Source: a virus. From it: DNA of 41,394 nt. The translations under genes and the position numbers were made by a program. The first letter of the stretch is position 1, and every line of letters starts with the position of its first letter. Where the stretch lies: positions 1-41,394 of IMG/VR virus record IMGVR_UViG_3300046642_000199; one strand, given 5' to 3'. This document shows positions 16,482 to 23,854 of this stretch, one piece after another. The notes under the pieces were generated by a model that was not told where the DNA came from, made no database searches, and saw only the letters and a program-made list of their open reading frames with translations.

Positions 16482-16804
16482 GGATTGCCTCCGCCGAACC
16501 GCTGGCGAATCATCGCCCAAAGGTCGGCAGCCTTGATGGCCCGGGTAACTGCAGCGATAAGCGATCCGCCAAACGTACCAAGCAGGAATCCGACACCAGC
16601 AACACTGCGCGGCTCAACCACTCCGAAGTAGGAGCTGACCAAGCCAGTTAGGTAGTGAGCGCAGACAGCGCCCGAGAAAATAAAGATGAACCATGCCTTC
16701 CGGTCTACAAGGTCTTCTCGGTGCCACCAGCTCGCAGCAACTGCGCCGGCCAGACCTGCAAATGCCCAGCTGAACCAATCGATCAGGCGATGAATAAATT
16801 CCAT
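16478..16804 (-). CDS. Holin-like protein
   Basis: 108 residues with three hydrophobic segments at about 11-27, 37-60 and 67-86, a short polar N-terminus and a basic C-terminus (IRQRFGGGNP), the class I holin form. Holins set lysis timing by permeabilising the inner membrane. It is the first gene after two tandem terminators and precedes another membrane-protein gene, as in late lysis cassettes. GAGAGG before the ATG gives the ribosome site. The family name is not certain. Confidence 0.7.
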   Translation of the reverse strand: MEFIHRLIDWFSWAFAGLAGAVAASWWHREDLVDRKAWFIFIFSGAVCAHYLTGLVSSYFGVVEPRSVAGVGFLLGTFGGSLIAAVTRAIKAADLWAMIRQRFGGGNP

Positions 16805-16835
16805 GCGCTCGACCTCTCAGTTGCATGTAGTGGAA

Positions 16836-16861
16836 AGAAAAAAGGCGCCAGTGTGGGCGCC
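16836..16861 (-). terminator. Rho-independent terminator before the holin-like gene
   Basis: Minus strand GGCGCC-CACACT-GGCGCC followed by TTTTTT. Perfect 6-bp GC stem, 32 bases before the holin-like ATG. It is the second of two tandem terminators. Confidence 0.85.
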
Positions 16862-16892
16862 AAACTGCTGGGGAGCAGTGGATGAGGAAAAT

Positions 16893-16924
16893 AAAAAGGC
16901 CCAGCTTGGTGAGAGCTGGGCCTT
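16893..16924 (-). terminator. Rho-independent terminator after the first late gene
   Basis: Minus strand AAGGCCCAGCT, a short loop, AGCTGGGCCTT, then TTTATT. About 11 bp of perfect stem. It lies some 50 bases after the stop at 16977. With the terminator at 16836 it would block all downstream late genes unless overridden. Confidence 0.88.
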
Positions 16925-16976
16925 GCCGGGCGATTTGTGCATCGTTGAGAGGCTGCTCGGACTTCCGCATCTGCGG

Positions 16977-17255
16977 TCACTTGGCGTTGGTTGCGACTCG
17001 CGAGATATTTGTTGGCGCAGGGGGCATCTCCAGCCAATGCGTCACGTTCTTCATAATCGCTCCGTCTTGGATATCGCCCGTAACGACCCATTGAGCCGAC
17101 TCAAGATCACATTCTTCGATTGGATCGTGATCACGCCGAAGAACTGCAGGCTGCCAGCAACCTTTTCTCATGGCCCCAAATACTCTTGGCGATAAATTGC
17201 CGAACACCAGGACTTCAGTATCGAAGGGAGCAGGGAACTCCTTGATATCATGCAT
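16977..17255 (-). CDS. Hypothetical protein at start of late operon (DUF551-like end)
   Basis: 92 residues. Sequence FDTEVLVFGNLSPRVFGAMRKGCW and a C-terminal THWLEMPPAP, the W-x-x-P-P pattern seen in small phage proteins with DUF551-like ends. It follows a TATAAT at 17291-17286 by about 30 bases and is followed by two tandem terminators. The gene thus lies in the same place as the leader segment of lambda-type late operons. Function unknown. Confidence 0.6.
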   Translation of the reverse strand: MHDIKEFPAPFDTEVLVFGNLSPRVFGAMRKGCWQPAVLRRDHDPIEECDLESAQWVVTGDIQDGAIMKNVTHWLEMPPAPTNISRVATNAK

Positions 17256-17285
17256 TCGCCAATCCTCGGTCGCTTGAGCAAGAAC

Positions 17286-17291
17286 ATTATA
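17286..17291 (-). promoter_or_regulatory. Probable late promoter -10 (TATAAT)
   Basis: A perfect minus-strand TATAAT about 30 bases before the ATG at 17255. No good -35 is present at 16-18 bp spacing (candidate CAACGA), suggesting an activator- or antiterminator-dependent late promoter. It lies between the terminator of the early operon and the first late gene. Confidence 0.5.
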
Positions 17292-17384
17292 CAGCGAACA
17301 GCCATGGATCGTTGGTTGATAAGGCCGGAGTTACGAAGGAGCCCAGAGCATCCGGCATGATGGCTCAGTCAAAAGTGTTCATGC

Positions 17385-17414
17385 ACAAAAAAGCCCAACT
17401 CTGTGGCCGGGCTT
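17385..17414 (-). terminator. Terminator of the leftward early operon
   Basis: Minus strand AAGCCC, a 12-base loop, GGGCTT followed by TTTTTT. It lies after the last early gene (stop at 17498) and before the late-promoter candidate. The rest of the 242-bp gap 17256-17497 shows no gene. Confidence 0.75.
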
Positions 17415-17497
17415 GATCTTGTCTGCGTCACATACAAACGTACATAACCCAAGATGACGCAATTGTGCGAAATAGCGAAACGGAAAGCAAGCGATAT

Positions 17498-17851
17498 TTA
17501 CGCTGAATCCCACATTGCATCAGTTGCCGATCTTTTCCTCAATTTTTCGCAGGCGTCGATAACTTCAGAATCAGAAAGCTCAGGATCAGCAAACACGACG
17601 AATGCGCGGCTATTCGGATGGCGGAACTCACGAAGACGATAGGCGTGAGTGCAATGCTCTTGATAGGAGCGCGGCTGATCTTTGTATGGCTTTACATACG
17701 CAGGCACTTGCTTGAATGCGCTCATCCATGAACGGCCATCGAAGAGATGGAGATCAACCTTCTGTCCGTCGCATGGACCGCCAACGAGCGTCGTGATGAT
17801 GTCCGGCGGAATTCTTGGCCCGGACAACTCGGATACTGTTACCTTGATCAT
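17498..17851 (-). CDS. Conserved phage hypothetical protein
   Basis: 117 residues. Pattern IITTLVGGPCDGQKVDLH near residue 20, the GGPxDG motif found in small phage proteins, then HCTHAYRLREFRHPNSRAFVVF. The C-terminus is an acidic then basic helix. It is the last gene of the leftward early operon and lies one base after its neighbour. Function unknown. Confidence 0.62.
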   Translation of the reverse strand: MIKVTVSELSGPRIPPDIITTLVGGPCDGQKVDLHLFDGRSWMSAFKQVPAYVKPYKDQPRSYQEHCTHAYRLREFRHPNSRAFVVFADPELSDSEVIDACEKLRKRSATDAMWDSA

Positions 17852-17852
17852 G

Positions 17853-18098
17853 TCAGCAGCCCCCGGCTATTTTCAGTCTCTGGGTTTTTGTCATGGAAAG
17901 AAGCAAGCGGCCAATCTCAGCAGCCTCGACGTCGCCTACCTCAAGCGCATTATCAATGCACCATTGAACGTCATGATCCCGCACGTTGCCGTCGTCGAGA
18001 ATGATGTGAAGCCTTCCACCTACTCCGTTACCTGGCTGATTGACATATGCCTTAACTCGCGGCAACACATCTGGGACGGTAAGGCGCGGGCCGCTCAT
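17853..18098 (-). CDS. Conserved phage hypothetical protein
   Basis: 81 residues from ATG 18098, overlapping the preceding stop by 4 bases (ATGA). The middle matches small phage proteins of the form GRLHIILDDGNVRDHDVQWC followed by an alternating helix (EVGDVEAAEIGRLLLSM). The C-terminus is basic. Function unknown. Confidence 0.62.
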   Translation of the reverse strand: MSGPRLTVPDVLPRVKAYVNQPGNGVGGRLHIILDDGNVRDHDVQWCIDNALEVGDVEAAEIGRLLLSMTKTQRLKIAGGC

Positions 18099-18283
18099 GC
18101 TATTTTTCTCCGTGGTCGATGACACCAAAGCACCATCAGGAATCCTAAGTCGAGAACCGTCATGCAGATGAATGCCGGCAGATCGGAACGCCAGTTCCCG
18201 CCAAAGTTAGATACGGCTGCAAATGTCGATACGACAAGCGCAACGCCGATCAGCGGCAGCCATTTTGGTGGCTGATAGGTCAT
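18095..18283 (-). CDS. Small membrane protein
   Basis: 62 residues with two hydrophobic segments (LPLIGVALVVSTFAAV at 9-24, and FICMTVLDLGFLMVLW at 38-53) and a basic C-terminus (HRPRRKIA). Four-base overlaps with both neighbours show it is translated within the operon. Role unknown. Confidence 0.6.
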   Translation of the reverse strand: MTYQPPKWLPLIGVALVVSTFAAVSNFGGNWRSDLPAFICMTVLDLGFLMVLWCHRPRRKIA

Positions 18284-18663
18284 GCTTCACCTCTGGCCTT
18301 GGCGATAGCGGCCTTTGCTCTTCTGGTGATGTGATAAACATGATCGCCCCCATCGCTACCGATTGACTCATCGCGGGCCACCAGATCATCACATTCAATG
18401 GCGTTAATCATGTCTTCCAGCGCCTCAAGCAAATCGGGGGCGGCGGCGATCAGGAGGGCGTTCGAAATAATCCGCGCAAACTCCTCTTTCGTCTCGTCGT
18501 TATCTTCCCATTCTGGAAAGTGCTGCTCTGAGAGATCGCCATCTTCGCAGGTAACTGTTATTTCCCATGCGCCATGGTTGATCGTCCACGGCGCAGGAGA
18601 ATGCTTGATCTTTCTGAGGCCTACGTAAGTCGTCGGGCCATTTGGATTGAAATTATTGTTCAT
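18280..18663 (-). CDS. Conserved phage protein (NALLIAAAPDLLEALE motif)
   Basis: 127 residues. N-terminal part contains HSPAPWTINHGAWEITV, and the middle has SNALLIAAAPDLLEALEDM, a motif widely repeated among small phage proteins of enteric and Pseudomonas phages. The acidic centre (SEQHFPEWEDNDETKEE) and C-terminal helix complete it. Function is not established. Confidence 0.65.
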   Translation of the reverse strand: MNNNFNPNGPTTYVGLRKIKHSPAPWTINHGAWEITVTCEDGDLSEQHFPEWEDNDETKEEFARIISNALLIAAAPDLLEALEDMINAIECDDLVARDESIGSDGGDHVYHITRRAKAAIAKARGEA

Positions 18664-19325
18664 GCCGCCTGCTCCCCAAGTACGCCCGCTTCCTCAAGAA
18701 TCAATTGTGCTTCCACCAGCGCGTCATCCACAAGGCTTTCCAACGCCTTCTTGATGGCCTTATTCCAGAGTTGGTAGGTGCGCTCGGTCTTGCCTTGATT
18801 GTCCCAGGTGTTGATGTCGTAGTTCGAATCGGCAAGAACGATAGCGCCATCCAGTTGACTGGTGCCGCGCTTGGCCGCTGATACGTTCGCACGCTCGACA
18901 GCAGCCTTTGCCGCCTCTACCCGCCATGCTGGTACGTCTTCGTCGAACTGAGGCGCCTTTACCTTCACAGGCTCCCGGCGAACACCTTTGATTTGCGGGA
19001 TCGCCCACGCGGTTACAGCGCGACGGGTGAACAGCGCCGGGGCTGGACTGGTCATGATCGCCACCAGACGACCTGTCGCCTCGATCTTGCGGCCATTGTG
19101 CGTGCTGAACTTGGCAGTCAAGGCGAACCAGTGGCGAGGGCTCAGCACCTTATGCAGCAGCTTGTGCACGATGCAGTCCTGAAGCAACGCTGCCTCCTTC
19201 CCGACGATCTCCCCCTTCTGCTTGGCGCACTGGACCTTCGGCTCGAAGTCATTACCACCGGCAGAGTTGATCGTTTCGGCGGCGAGAGCGCGGACAACTG
19301 CGGATACGACGTTGCGGTAAGTCAT
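18660..19325 (-). CDS. Conserved Pseudomonas-phage protein, late-regulator candidate
   Basis: 221 residues from ATG 19325 (a longer frame to 19457 lacks a good start). It begins MTYRNVVSAVVRALAAETIN and contains LLQDCIVHKLLHKVLSPRHW, FTRRAVTAWAIPQIKG and NTWDNQGKTERTYQLWNKAI, a combination I recall from Pseudomonas phage early regions. The helical, basic character and position near the end of the leftward early operon make it a candidate for the missing late antiterminator (lambda Q is 207 residues and sits similarly). That role is inference; no DNA- or RNA-polymerase-binding motif is visible. Confidence 0.6.
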   Translation of the reverse strand: MTYRNVVSAVVRALAAETINSAGGNDFEPKVQCAKQKGEIVGKEAALLQDCIVHKLLHKVLSPRHWFALTAKFSTHNGRKIEATGRLVAIMTSPAPALFTRRAVTAWAIPQIKGVRREPVKVKAPQFDEDVPAWRVEAAKAAVERANVSAAKRGTSQLDGAIVLADSNYDINTWDNQGKTERTYQLWNKAIKKALESLVDDALVEAQLILEEAGVLGEQAA

Positions 19326-19327
19326 GA

Positions 19328-19480
19328 TCACACCCCCATCACATGCTGAGCAAAAACAACCCACGCCACCGGCGGAACAACCGAGCAGAGGACTGTCATC
19401 CAGAAACCCTTGGCGAGCGCGATGCCGCAAACCCAAGCGGTGACCATGGCAAGCCACGAAATTTGCAGTTGAGCTTTCAT
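19328..19480 (-). CDS. Small membrane protein
   Basis: 50 residues with two hydrophobic segments (ISWLAMVTAWVCGIALA and TVLCSVVPPVAWVVFA). Overlaps the preceding stop by 4 bases and ends 2 bases before the next start. Too short for family assignment. Confidence 0.55.
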   Translation of the reverse strand: MKAQLQISWLAMVTAWVCGIALAKGFWMTVLCSVVPPVAWVVFAQHVMGV

Positions 19481-21024
19481 GCCGCCACCCCTTTTGCTAC
19501 CGAAGGTTCGCTACGGAAAAAGGCACCGCCGACGCAATGAATCAGGGTGCGCTTGCCGTTCAAGTAGGTAATTTCGTGCGTGTGCGTCCAGCCGCTGGGG
19601 CTGTCGGCGTTGTAGCCCATGTTCATCTTGGAGCTGGTACCGACCGAGTGCGCGCCGTCGACGATCTCTGCGCCGTGGCTATGGCCCTTGGTGACCTTGG
19701 CGCCGATGCTGGCAAACCCACGGGTAGATCCCCGGGCCCCATTAGGCCCTTTGTGTCCGTGCCAACCGAATTCAATGCCGTGACGGATGAACGAATCGCC
19801 GGGCTTGAGCCATTGCAGGCGCTCGCCGGACACCATCAGCTTGTCCATCCAGTACTTGAACGGGTCGCAGTAACTGCCGTCGTGGATCGACTGGAGCATG
19901 GCGGCCTTGGTTTCGTGGTAGACCAGCGCGTTTTCCAGGTCGTGCGCATGCTCCGACCCTTCCAGCCATTGACCGAAGTGGTCGTTGTGGTTTGAGCCCA
20001 CGATGATGGTCTTACCAGCGAACGACGACAGCAGGTCGATGTGCTTGGCGGTCGTGGTCAGTTCGCGCAGCACGCTGGACTTGCCGGTGACGTGCCGAAG
20101 GAACTTCTCGAAGTATTTGGCGTGATGGCTGGCCGAACCGAAGTTCAGCACGTCGTGCAGCACTAGGAATCGAGGACGCACACGTTCGGCAAGCGCCTTG
20201 GTGGCCTGTGTTACCTGCGCATCTGCCAACTCGGCATGGACGTCGCCCATGGTGAGGACTTCGACCTCTGGCGCGTGCTCAGCCCCCTTCACGGTGTATT
20301 TCGTGTCGAGGTCGTAGAAGCTGCCGTCCTTCAGCGGGCAAATGTGGCGGATGTGGTTCCCGCTACCGTCCACTTCGACCACCACGGCCCCCATGGTGTG
20401 GTGGAAGCAGCCCTTCGCGCCGGCGTTGGTGTCGCTGTACTGCTCGACTGTGCAGGCCCCAGTCGTCATGACCAGCTTGGCCGGGTCGCCAACCTTCGTG
20501 GCCACCGACTTCAGCGCGATCTTGGTGTGCCCGAGGATTGCCGAGGCGGTACCGCTGACCGTCAGCCAGCCTTGTAGCGGGTTGGCTGCCGTCGGCTGGA
20601 CCTTGATGTCGGCCAGCACCACTAGCCCTTTAGCGATCTTGGTCCGCTCATGAATTATGTAAGGCGCCAGGCGCGCGTCCCACCATTCGTCGTTGCCCGA
20701 CTCGTCGCGGCTGGTCGGGTTCTTGTACCGCATCGGGATCACGATCAGCTTGGCACCATTGACCGAGCAGTAAAGCTGCAGGGTCTTCAGGAACGCCGAG
20801 TGGGCCTTGGTCGCGTTGACCGCCGCAGTGATGACGTAGCACCGAGCATTGACGGAATCGACGACCTTGTCCTGAGGGGTCGGAATAGCCCCTCTGATGG
20901 CGAGCTTTGCCTTGCGCTTCTCAATGCTGCGCACGTTCATGCCGAAGTACTCGGCGGCTTGCTTGAGGCTCATAGACTCCAGCGCGTCAGCAAGCTGCTC
21001 GTCGGTTACTTTGCGCTCGGCCAT
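19477..21024 (-). CDS. HTH-metallophosphoesterase protein (T5 A1-like nuclease candidate)
   Basis: 515 residues. The first ~45 form a helix-turn-helix (DALESMSLKQAAEYFGMNVR). The C-terminal half has the calcineurin-type motifs in order: GDVHAE (260-265), LHDV (289-292), GSNHND (343-348), HGHKG (422-426) and GHSHG (447-451). These supply the two-metal site of phosphoesterases such as Mre11/SbcD. Phage T5 A1, needed for host DNA breakdown and transfer, is of this general type. Encoded in the early operon between replication genes and small genes, it may degrade host DNA or process replicating DNA. The motif evidence is strong; the exact substrate is not known. Confidence 0.8.
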   Translation of the reverse strand: MAERKVTDEQLADALESMSLKQAAEYFGMNVRSIEKRKAKLAIRGAIPTPQDKVVDSVNARCYVITAAVNATKAHSAFLKTLQLYCSVNGAKLIVIPMRYKNPTSRDESGNDEWWDARLAPYIIHERTKIAKGLVVLADIKVQPTAANPLQGWLTVSGTASAILGHTKIALKSVATKVGDPAKLVMTTGACTVEQYSDTNAGAKGCFHHTMGAVVVEVDGSGNHIRHICPLKDGSFYDLDTKYTVKGAEHAPEVEVLTMGDVHAELADAQVTQATKALAERVRPRFLVLHDVLNFGSASHHAKYFEKFLRHVTGKSSVLRELTTTAKHIDLLSSFAGKTIIVGSNHNDHFGQWLEGSEHAHDLENALVYHETKAAMLQSIHDGSYCDPFKYWMDKLMVSGERLQWLKPGDSFIRHGIEFGWHGHKGPNGARGSTRGFASIGAKVTKGHSHGAEIVDGAHSVGTSSKMNMGYNADSPSGWTHTHEITYLNGKRTLIHCVGGAFFRSEPSVAKGVAA

Positions 21025-21458
21025 TATTGAGCCCCTTCGATGATGTAGTGCGTTGGGGACTTGTCGGCGTGTACAGCCTTCAAGCGGGCAACGTGTGGCG
21101 TAAGCGAATTGATCAGCTCTCGGTATCCGCCAGGGTGCATGCGGTCGTCATTGAGCTTTCCAGCAGCCTCCGCATCTACGATGATTGCCAAGCAGGCGAG
21201 CGCGTGGGCCAGATGAGGCAGGCCGCTGTCTGGATCGACCGCCTCCCCTTCAAACCATGCGTTCAGGTGCCGGCTGGCCGCGTCGTAGTAGATCGACGCA
21301 CGAACACCAACGGCACGGAAATTAGAGCGCCCATACTTGAGCATCCCGTCGAGCAGGCCAAGGCTCCCCAGCGCGGTGGCAGTAACAGGCCAGAGGTGCA
21401 GCGGCAACTTCCCGCTACCGATCAGATCTTTTGGGTTGGTCGGCTTGATGTCGGTCAT
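21024..21458 (-). CDS. dATP/dGTP diphosphohydrolase-like protein (DUF5664 type)
   Basis: 144 residues. N-terminal NPKDLIGSGKLPLHLWP is the signature of the DUF5664 group, followed by a helical region with LDGMLKYGRSNFR, ASIYYDAASRHLNAW and GLPHLAHALACLAI, matching the all-alpha dNTP pyrophosphohydrolase fold with acidic and His positions. In Z-genome phages, related proteins remove dATP, but I see no purZ nearby, so altered-base DNA cannot be claimed. The start overlaps the stop of the next gene in the operon by one base. Confidence 0.65.
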   Translation of the reverse strand: MTDIKPTNPKDLIGSGKLPLHLWPVTATALGSLGLLDGMLKYGRSNFRAVGVRASIYYDAASRHLNAWFEGEAVDPDSGLPHLAHALACLAIIVDAEAAGKLNDDRMHPGGYRELINSLTPHVARLKAVHADKSPTHYIIEGAQ

Positions 21459-21748
21459 GCTGCGGCCCCTTTGCGGTGGAATTTTGAGTCATACCAGCGG
21501 TAGAAGAACTGCGCCGCTGTGATGCCGATCGAGCCACCGAAGCCGGAGACGATCAGGAAATAACCGGTGGAAATGTTTGAGTGCGCAACCGCCCAGATGT
21601 AGGCGAACTGCGCCAGGGTGATCATCCAGCTCACGAAGAAACCGGCGATGATCTTGTCGTCACGCAGCAGCTTGCTGTTCAGACCAAGCAGGAACACCTG
21701 GAAGAATGCCGAGACGAACACAGTCGGAAATTGCAGTTCAGGGGTCAT
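21455..21748 (-). CDS. Membrane protein
   Basis: 97 residues with hydrophobic segments at roughly 8-24 (TVFVSAFFQVFLLGLN), 34-52 (IAGFFVSWMITLAQFAYIW) and 60-80 (STGYFLIVSGFGGSIGITAA), ending with a basic tail. Found within the early operon with 4-base overlaps on both sides. Role unknown. Confidence 0.62.
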   Translation of the reverse strand: MTPELQFPTVFVSAFFQVFLLGLNSKLLRDDKIIAGFFVSWMITLAQFAYIWAVAHSNISTGYFLIVSGFGGSIGITAAQFFYRWYDSKFHRKGAAA

Positions 21749-21954
21749 GCCGCTTCCCCTTTCGCTGATTCAAGATCTTTGACGCAGGCGGCCTTGGCAC
21801 TGTCCAGATCGGTGCCTACGGTCAAAAGCTTCGAGGCTGGAGACGGAGTGCGCGCGATATAGGCAAAACCCTCCTCCAGCGAATACTTGCTGATCAGATA
21901 GCCCTCATCAGACGAAATGCAGCGCTTGCTTTCGCCTACTGGTGTCCAGTTCAT
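21745..21954 (-). CDS. Hypothetical small protein
   Basis: 69 residues. Contains GESKRCISSDEGYLISKYSL and YIARTPSPASKLLTVG, suggesting a small beta sheet followed by a C-terminal helix (LDSAKAACVKDLESAKGEAA). The N-terminal pattern recalls short phage proteins with a single WxP motif (MNWTPVGES). Overlaps neighbours by 4 bases. Confidence 0.6.
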   Translation of the reverse strand: MNWTPVGESKRCISSDEGYLISKYSLEEGFAYIARTPSPASKLLTVGTDLDSAKAACVKDLESAKGEAA

Positions 21955-22061
21955 GGCCGAATCCCCCGCCGAGCCTTGTCCTTAATCCACAGCCGGCGGC
22001 AGCATTCGAGCAGCCCTCCACCGAGTAACAACATGAAGCAGAAGTAGAGGTGAAGGATCAT
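21951..22061 (-). CDS. Tiny membrane protein
   Basis: 36 residues: one hydrophobic helix (ILHLYFCFMLLLGGGLL), two Cys, then a basic tail. It overlaps both neighbours by 4 bases (ATGA), which supports translation despite the small size. Confidence 0.5.
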   Translation of the reverse strand: MILHLYFCFMLLLGGGLLECCRRLWIKDKARRGIRP

Positions 22062-22639
22062 GCGGCTGCTCTCCTGAGTTCACGGGTCTTGGCGCGGTAT
22101 TCGGCGGTTATGGCCTTGAGGTCTTCGATGGTGTACTTCTTCGGCGCGTGCGGGCCTTCCAGCCACTCGACAGCCGCGGCGCCGATCCGCTTCACCAGCT
22201 CTATGCGGTAGTTCACGATGTTGCCGGACTTGTGCGTATTGCATGGCGAACACTGGCGATGACAATTGAGCGGCTCGAATCTCAGCGCGGGGTTGCTGCC
22301 GACGGTGCGGTAGTGCCCGGCGTCGTACTTGCCCTCGTGGTGCCGACCGCAACTGATGCACGGCAGCTTGGCGTCACGCTCGCGCACCCAGGCGTTGAAA
22401 GCGGCCTGCGCCTCACGCATGTAATGCCCCTTCGTCTTAACGCGCTCCTTGGCTGCTCTTAGCTCCTTGCGGCCTACGTCAGCAAGAGCCTTGCGAGCCT
22501 TTTCGGCGTTCACGTCCTTGGTTGCCAGTGCGCAGGAAGGGCTGCAGACCTTCTGACCGAGGCGTTGAGGGTCGAATGAGGCCCTGCACACTGGGTTGGT
22601 GCAGGTCTTGGCTTTGCGGGGTTTCGCTGTGAGAGTCAT
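22058..22639 (-). CDS. ninG: NinG-like recombination protein (HNH-type)
   Basis: 193 residues from ATG 22639. N-terminal Cys-rich segment (CTNPVC, then VCSPSC), a central charged helix (KARKALADVGRKELRAAKER), then CISCGRHHEGKYDAGHYR with NCHRQCSPCNTHKSGN, the NinG/Rap HNH-type zinc fold. Rap resolves branched recombination intermediates in lambda. Linked here with ninB, as in the lambda nin region, but on the leftward side. The GTG/ATG overlaps with the upstream small gene. Confidence 0.88.
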   Translation of the reverse strand: MTLTAKPRKAKTCTNPVCRASFDPQRLGQKVCSPSCALATKDVNAEKARKALADVGRKELRAAKERVKTKGHYMREAQAAFNAWVRERDAKLPCISCGRHHEGKYDAGHYRTVGSNPALRFEPLNCHRQCSPCNTHKSGNIVNYRIELVKRIGAAAVEWLEGPHAPKKYTIEDLKAITAEYRAKTRELRRAAA

Positions 22640-22812
22640 ATATCCCTCCCCCACAGGAACCCGACGAACGCCATTGCTTCCGCGATCGCCATGATCGCCC
22701 AGAATGAAGAAGTAGCCTCCCGAGGCCCAATGCCTGCTTGGTTCAGCACAGCAAATAGCGCGATGACGAGGATTACCTGAACAAGGCAAAAGGTTTTTGC
22801 TTCGGCGCTCAC
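22636..22812 (-). CDS. Small membrane protein
   Basis: 58 residues from GTG 22812, overlapping the upstream stop (GTGA). Two hydrophobic segments (CLVQVILVIALFAVLNQ and FWAIMAIAEAMAFVGFLW). Stop overlaps the start of ninG. Role unknown. Confidence 0.55.
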   Translation of the reverse strand: MSAEAKTFCLVQVILVIALFAVLNQAGIGPREATSSFWAIMAIAEAMAFVGFLWGRDI

Positions 22813-23078
22813 TCGACCACCTCCCGCGACTTTTGCTGCTCTGGCTGGAAATTGCCTTTCAACGGCATCAACTCCCTTTCGGCATATAAGCGCTCGTCGG
22901 CGGCGTTCGTATGGATGACAAACCAGCCATCCTCCTTTGCCACTGAAGGCTTGTCGTCCCATGTAAGGCAGTCCTCGCCCTTCTTGATCGCGGAATCGAG
23001 CGTCACAACGCTGTAGGCTGGAATTTCCGGGTCGTCGACGATGGTCAGGGCAAGATCGCCCGGCTTGAACTGGCTCAT
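22809..23078 (-). CDS. Hypothetical phage protein
   Basis: 89 residues. Begins with MSQFKPGDLALTIVDDPEI, then a strand-turn pattern and KEDGWFVIHTNAADERLYAE, a form seen in small phage proteins with an SH3-like barrel (GD-x-A plus later W-x-V). The C-terminus is polar (QQKSREVVE). Overlaps the NinB stop by 4 bases. Confidence 0.6.
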   Translation of the reverse strand: MSQFKPGDLALTIVDDPEIPAYSVVTLDSAIKKGEDCLTWDDKPSVAKEDGWFVIHTNAADERLYAERELMPLKGNFQPEQQKSREVVE

Positions 23079-23515
23079 GCCGCCGTCCTCTCGCCGTAGA
23101 TGGCGTACATCAGGTCATCCGGGTGAGGCAGAAGCAGTTGAAGGTGTTCGGCGCAGTACGCGTCCAGTAACTCCAGATACTGGGTCATATCGGCGATGGT
23201 GAACTTGCGGGTCTTCGCCCGGCCGACCCGGTACTTGGTGCCGTCTGGCAGTTCAACCGGATGCACCTCGGCCGGCCACAGTTTCGAGACCAGAATCTCG
23301 TGCCATTCTTCCGAGCTGGCGAGTTGCCCGAAGGATTCGCGCAAATGGGACTGGATCAGGCCGTTCCACATCCACAGCAGCTTGTTCTGCGCATCACTGC
23401 GCTTGCTTCGGATCTCTACGATGGTCAGCCTGCGCGGCTTGGACAGATCGAGACCGGCGAGATAAACCATCAGCCGGTTGCGGTCGGATTCGTTGCGGAG
23501 CATGAGGTCAGTCAT
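23075..23515 (-). CDS. ninB: NinB-like recombination protein
   Basis: 146 residues, matching the length of lambda NinB (Orf). Features: SKPRRLTIVEIRSKRSDAQNKLLWMW near residue 25, the NinB core with R-S-x2-QN, followed by HLRESFGQ, a central EEWHEIL helix and a C-terminal helix pair. Orf binds single-stranded DNA and mediates loading of recombinases. It is in the same operon as ninG, while the phage's RecT/YqaJ pair is on the opposite strand. Confidence 0.88.
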   Translation of the reverse strand: MTDLMLRNESDRNRLMVYLAGLDLSKPRRLTIVEIRSKRSDAQNKLLWMWNGLIQSHLRESFGQLASSEEWHEILVSKLWPAEVHPVELPDGTKYRVGRAKTRKFTIADMTQYLELLDAYCAEHLQLLLPHPDDLMYAIYGERTAA

Positions 23516-23639
23516 AAAACCTCCCGATCAAGAATGCGACCACCACACATGCAACGGTGGTGAATGTGTTCCCGACGTCGTGGCTAATTGCTGCTGCAAG
23601 ACAGGTCAGAAGGTACGCAGCCGTCATTTTTTTGTTCAT
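23508..23639 (-). CDS. Small membrane protein
   Basis: 43 residues: two hydrophobic segments (AAYLLTCLAAAI and TTVACVVVAFLIG). It overlaps ninB's start by 8 bases and the preceding gene's stop by 4. The two-sided overlap supports translation; function unknown. Confidence 0.5.
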   Translation of the reverse strand: MNKKMTAAYLLTCLAAAISHDVGNTFTTVACVVVAFLIGRFYD

Positions 23640-23854
23640 GCGCGTCTTACTCCCTTCGCCCGCAGCTCAACCAAAGCCCCACAAGGCGCGCAAAGCTTCA
23701 CGCCCTTCACCGCAGCGCGGCGATCCTCAGGAATGTCTTCACCGCACTCCTCACACTCTTTGGCGCTGATGCCGGTGTAACGGGGGATCTGGGAAAGCGC
23801 TTGCTCGCGAATTTGTTCGATGACTTCGTCAGCTTGATCGCAGATATCGCTCAT
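23636..23854 (-). CDS. TraR/DksA-like zinc finger protein
   Basis: 72 residues, the length of F-plasmid TraR (73). Contains CEECGEDI, then 17 residues and CAPC, the DksA/TraR C4 zinc finger with the typical ECGEDIPEDRR and AAVKG between. It lacks the long DksA coiled coil. TraR-type proteins bind the RNA polymerase secondary channel and mimic DksA with ppGpp, so it may shift host transcription early in infection. Confidence 0.8.
   Translation of the reverse strand: MSDICDQADEVIEQIREQALSQIPRYTGISAKECEECGEDIPEDRRAAVKGVKLCAPCGALVELRAKGVRRA

Noticed and set aside
21024-21458. Idea that the phage has 2-aminoadenine (Z) DNA
   Set aside because: Only a DUF5664-like gene is present; no purZ-type or DpoZ gene in the window.
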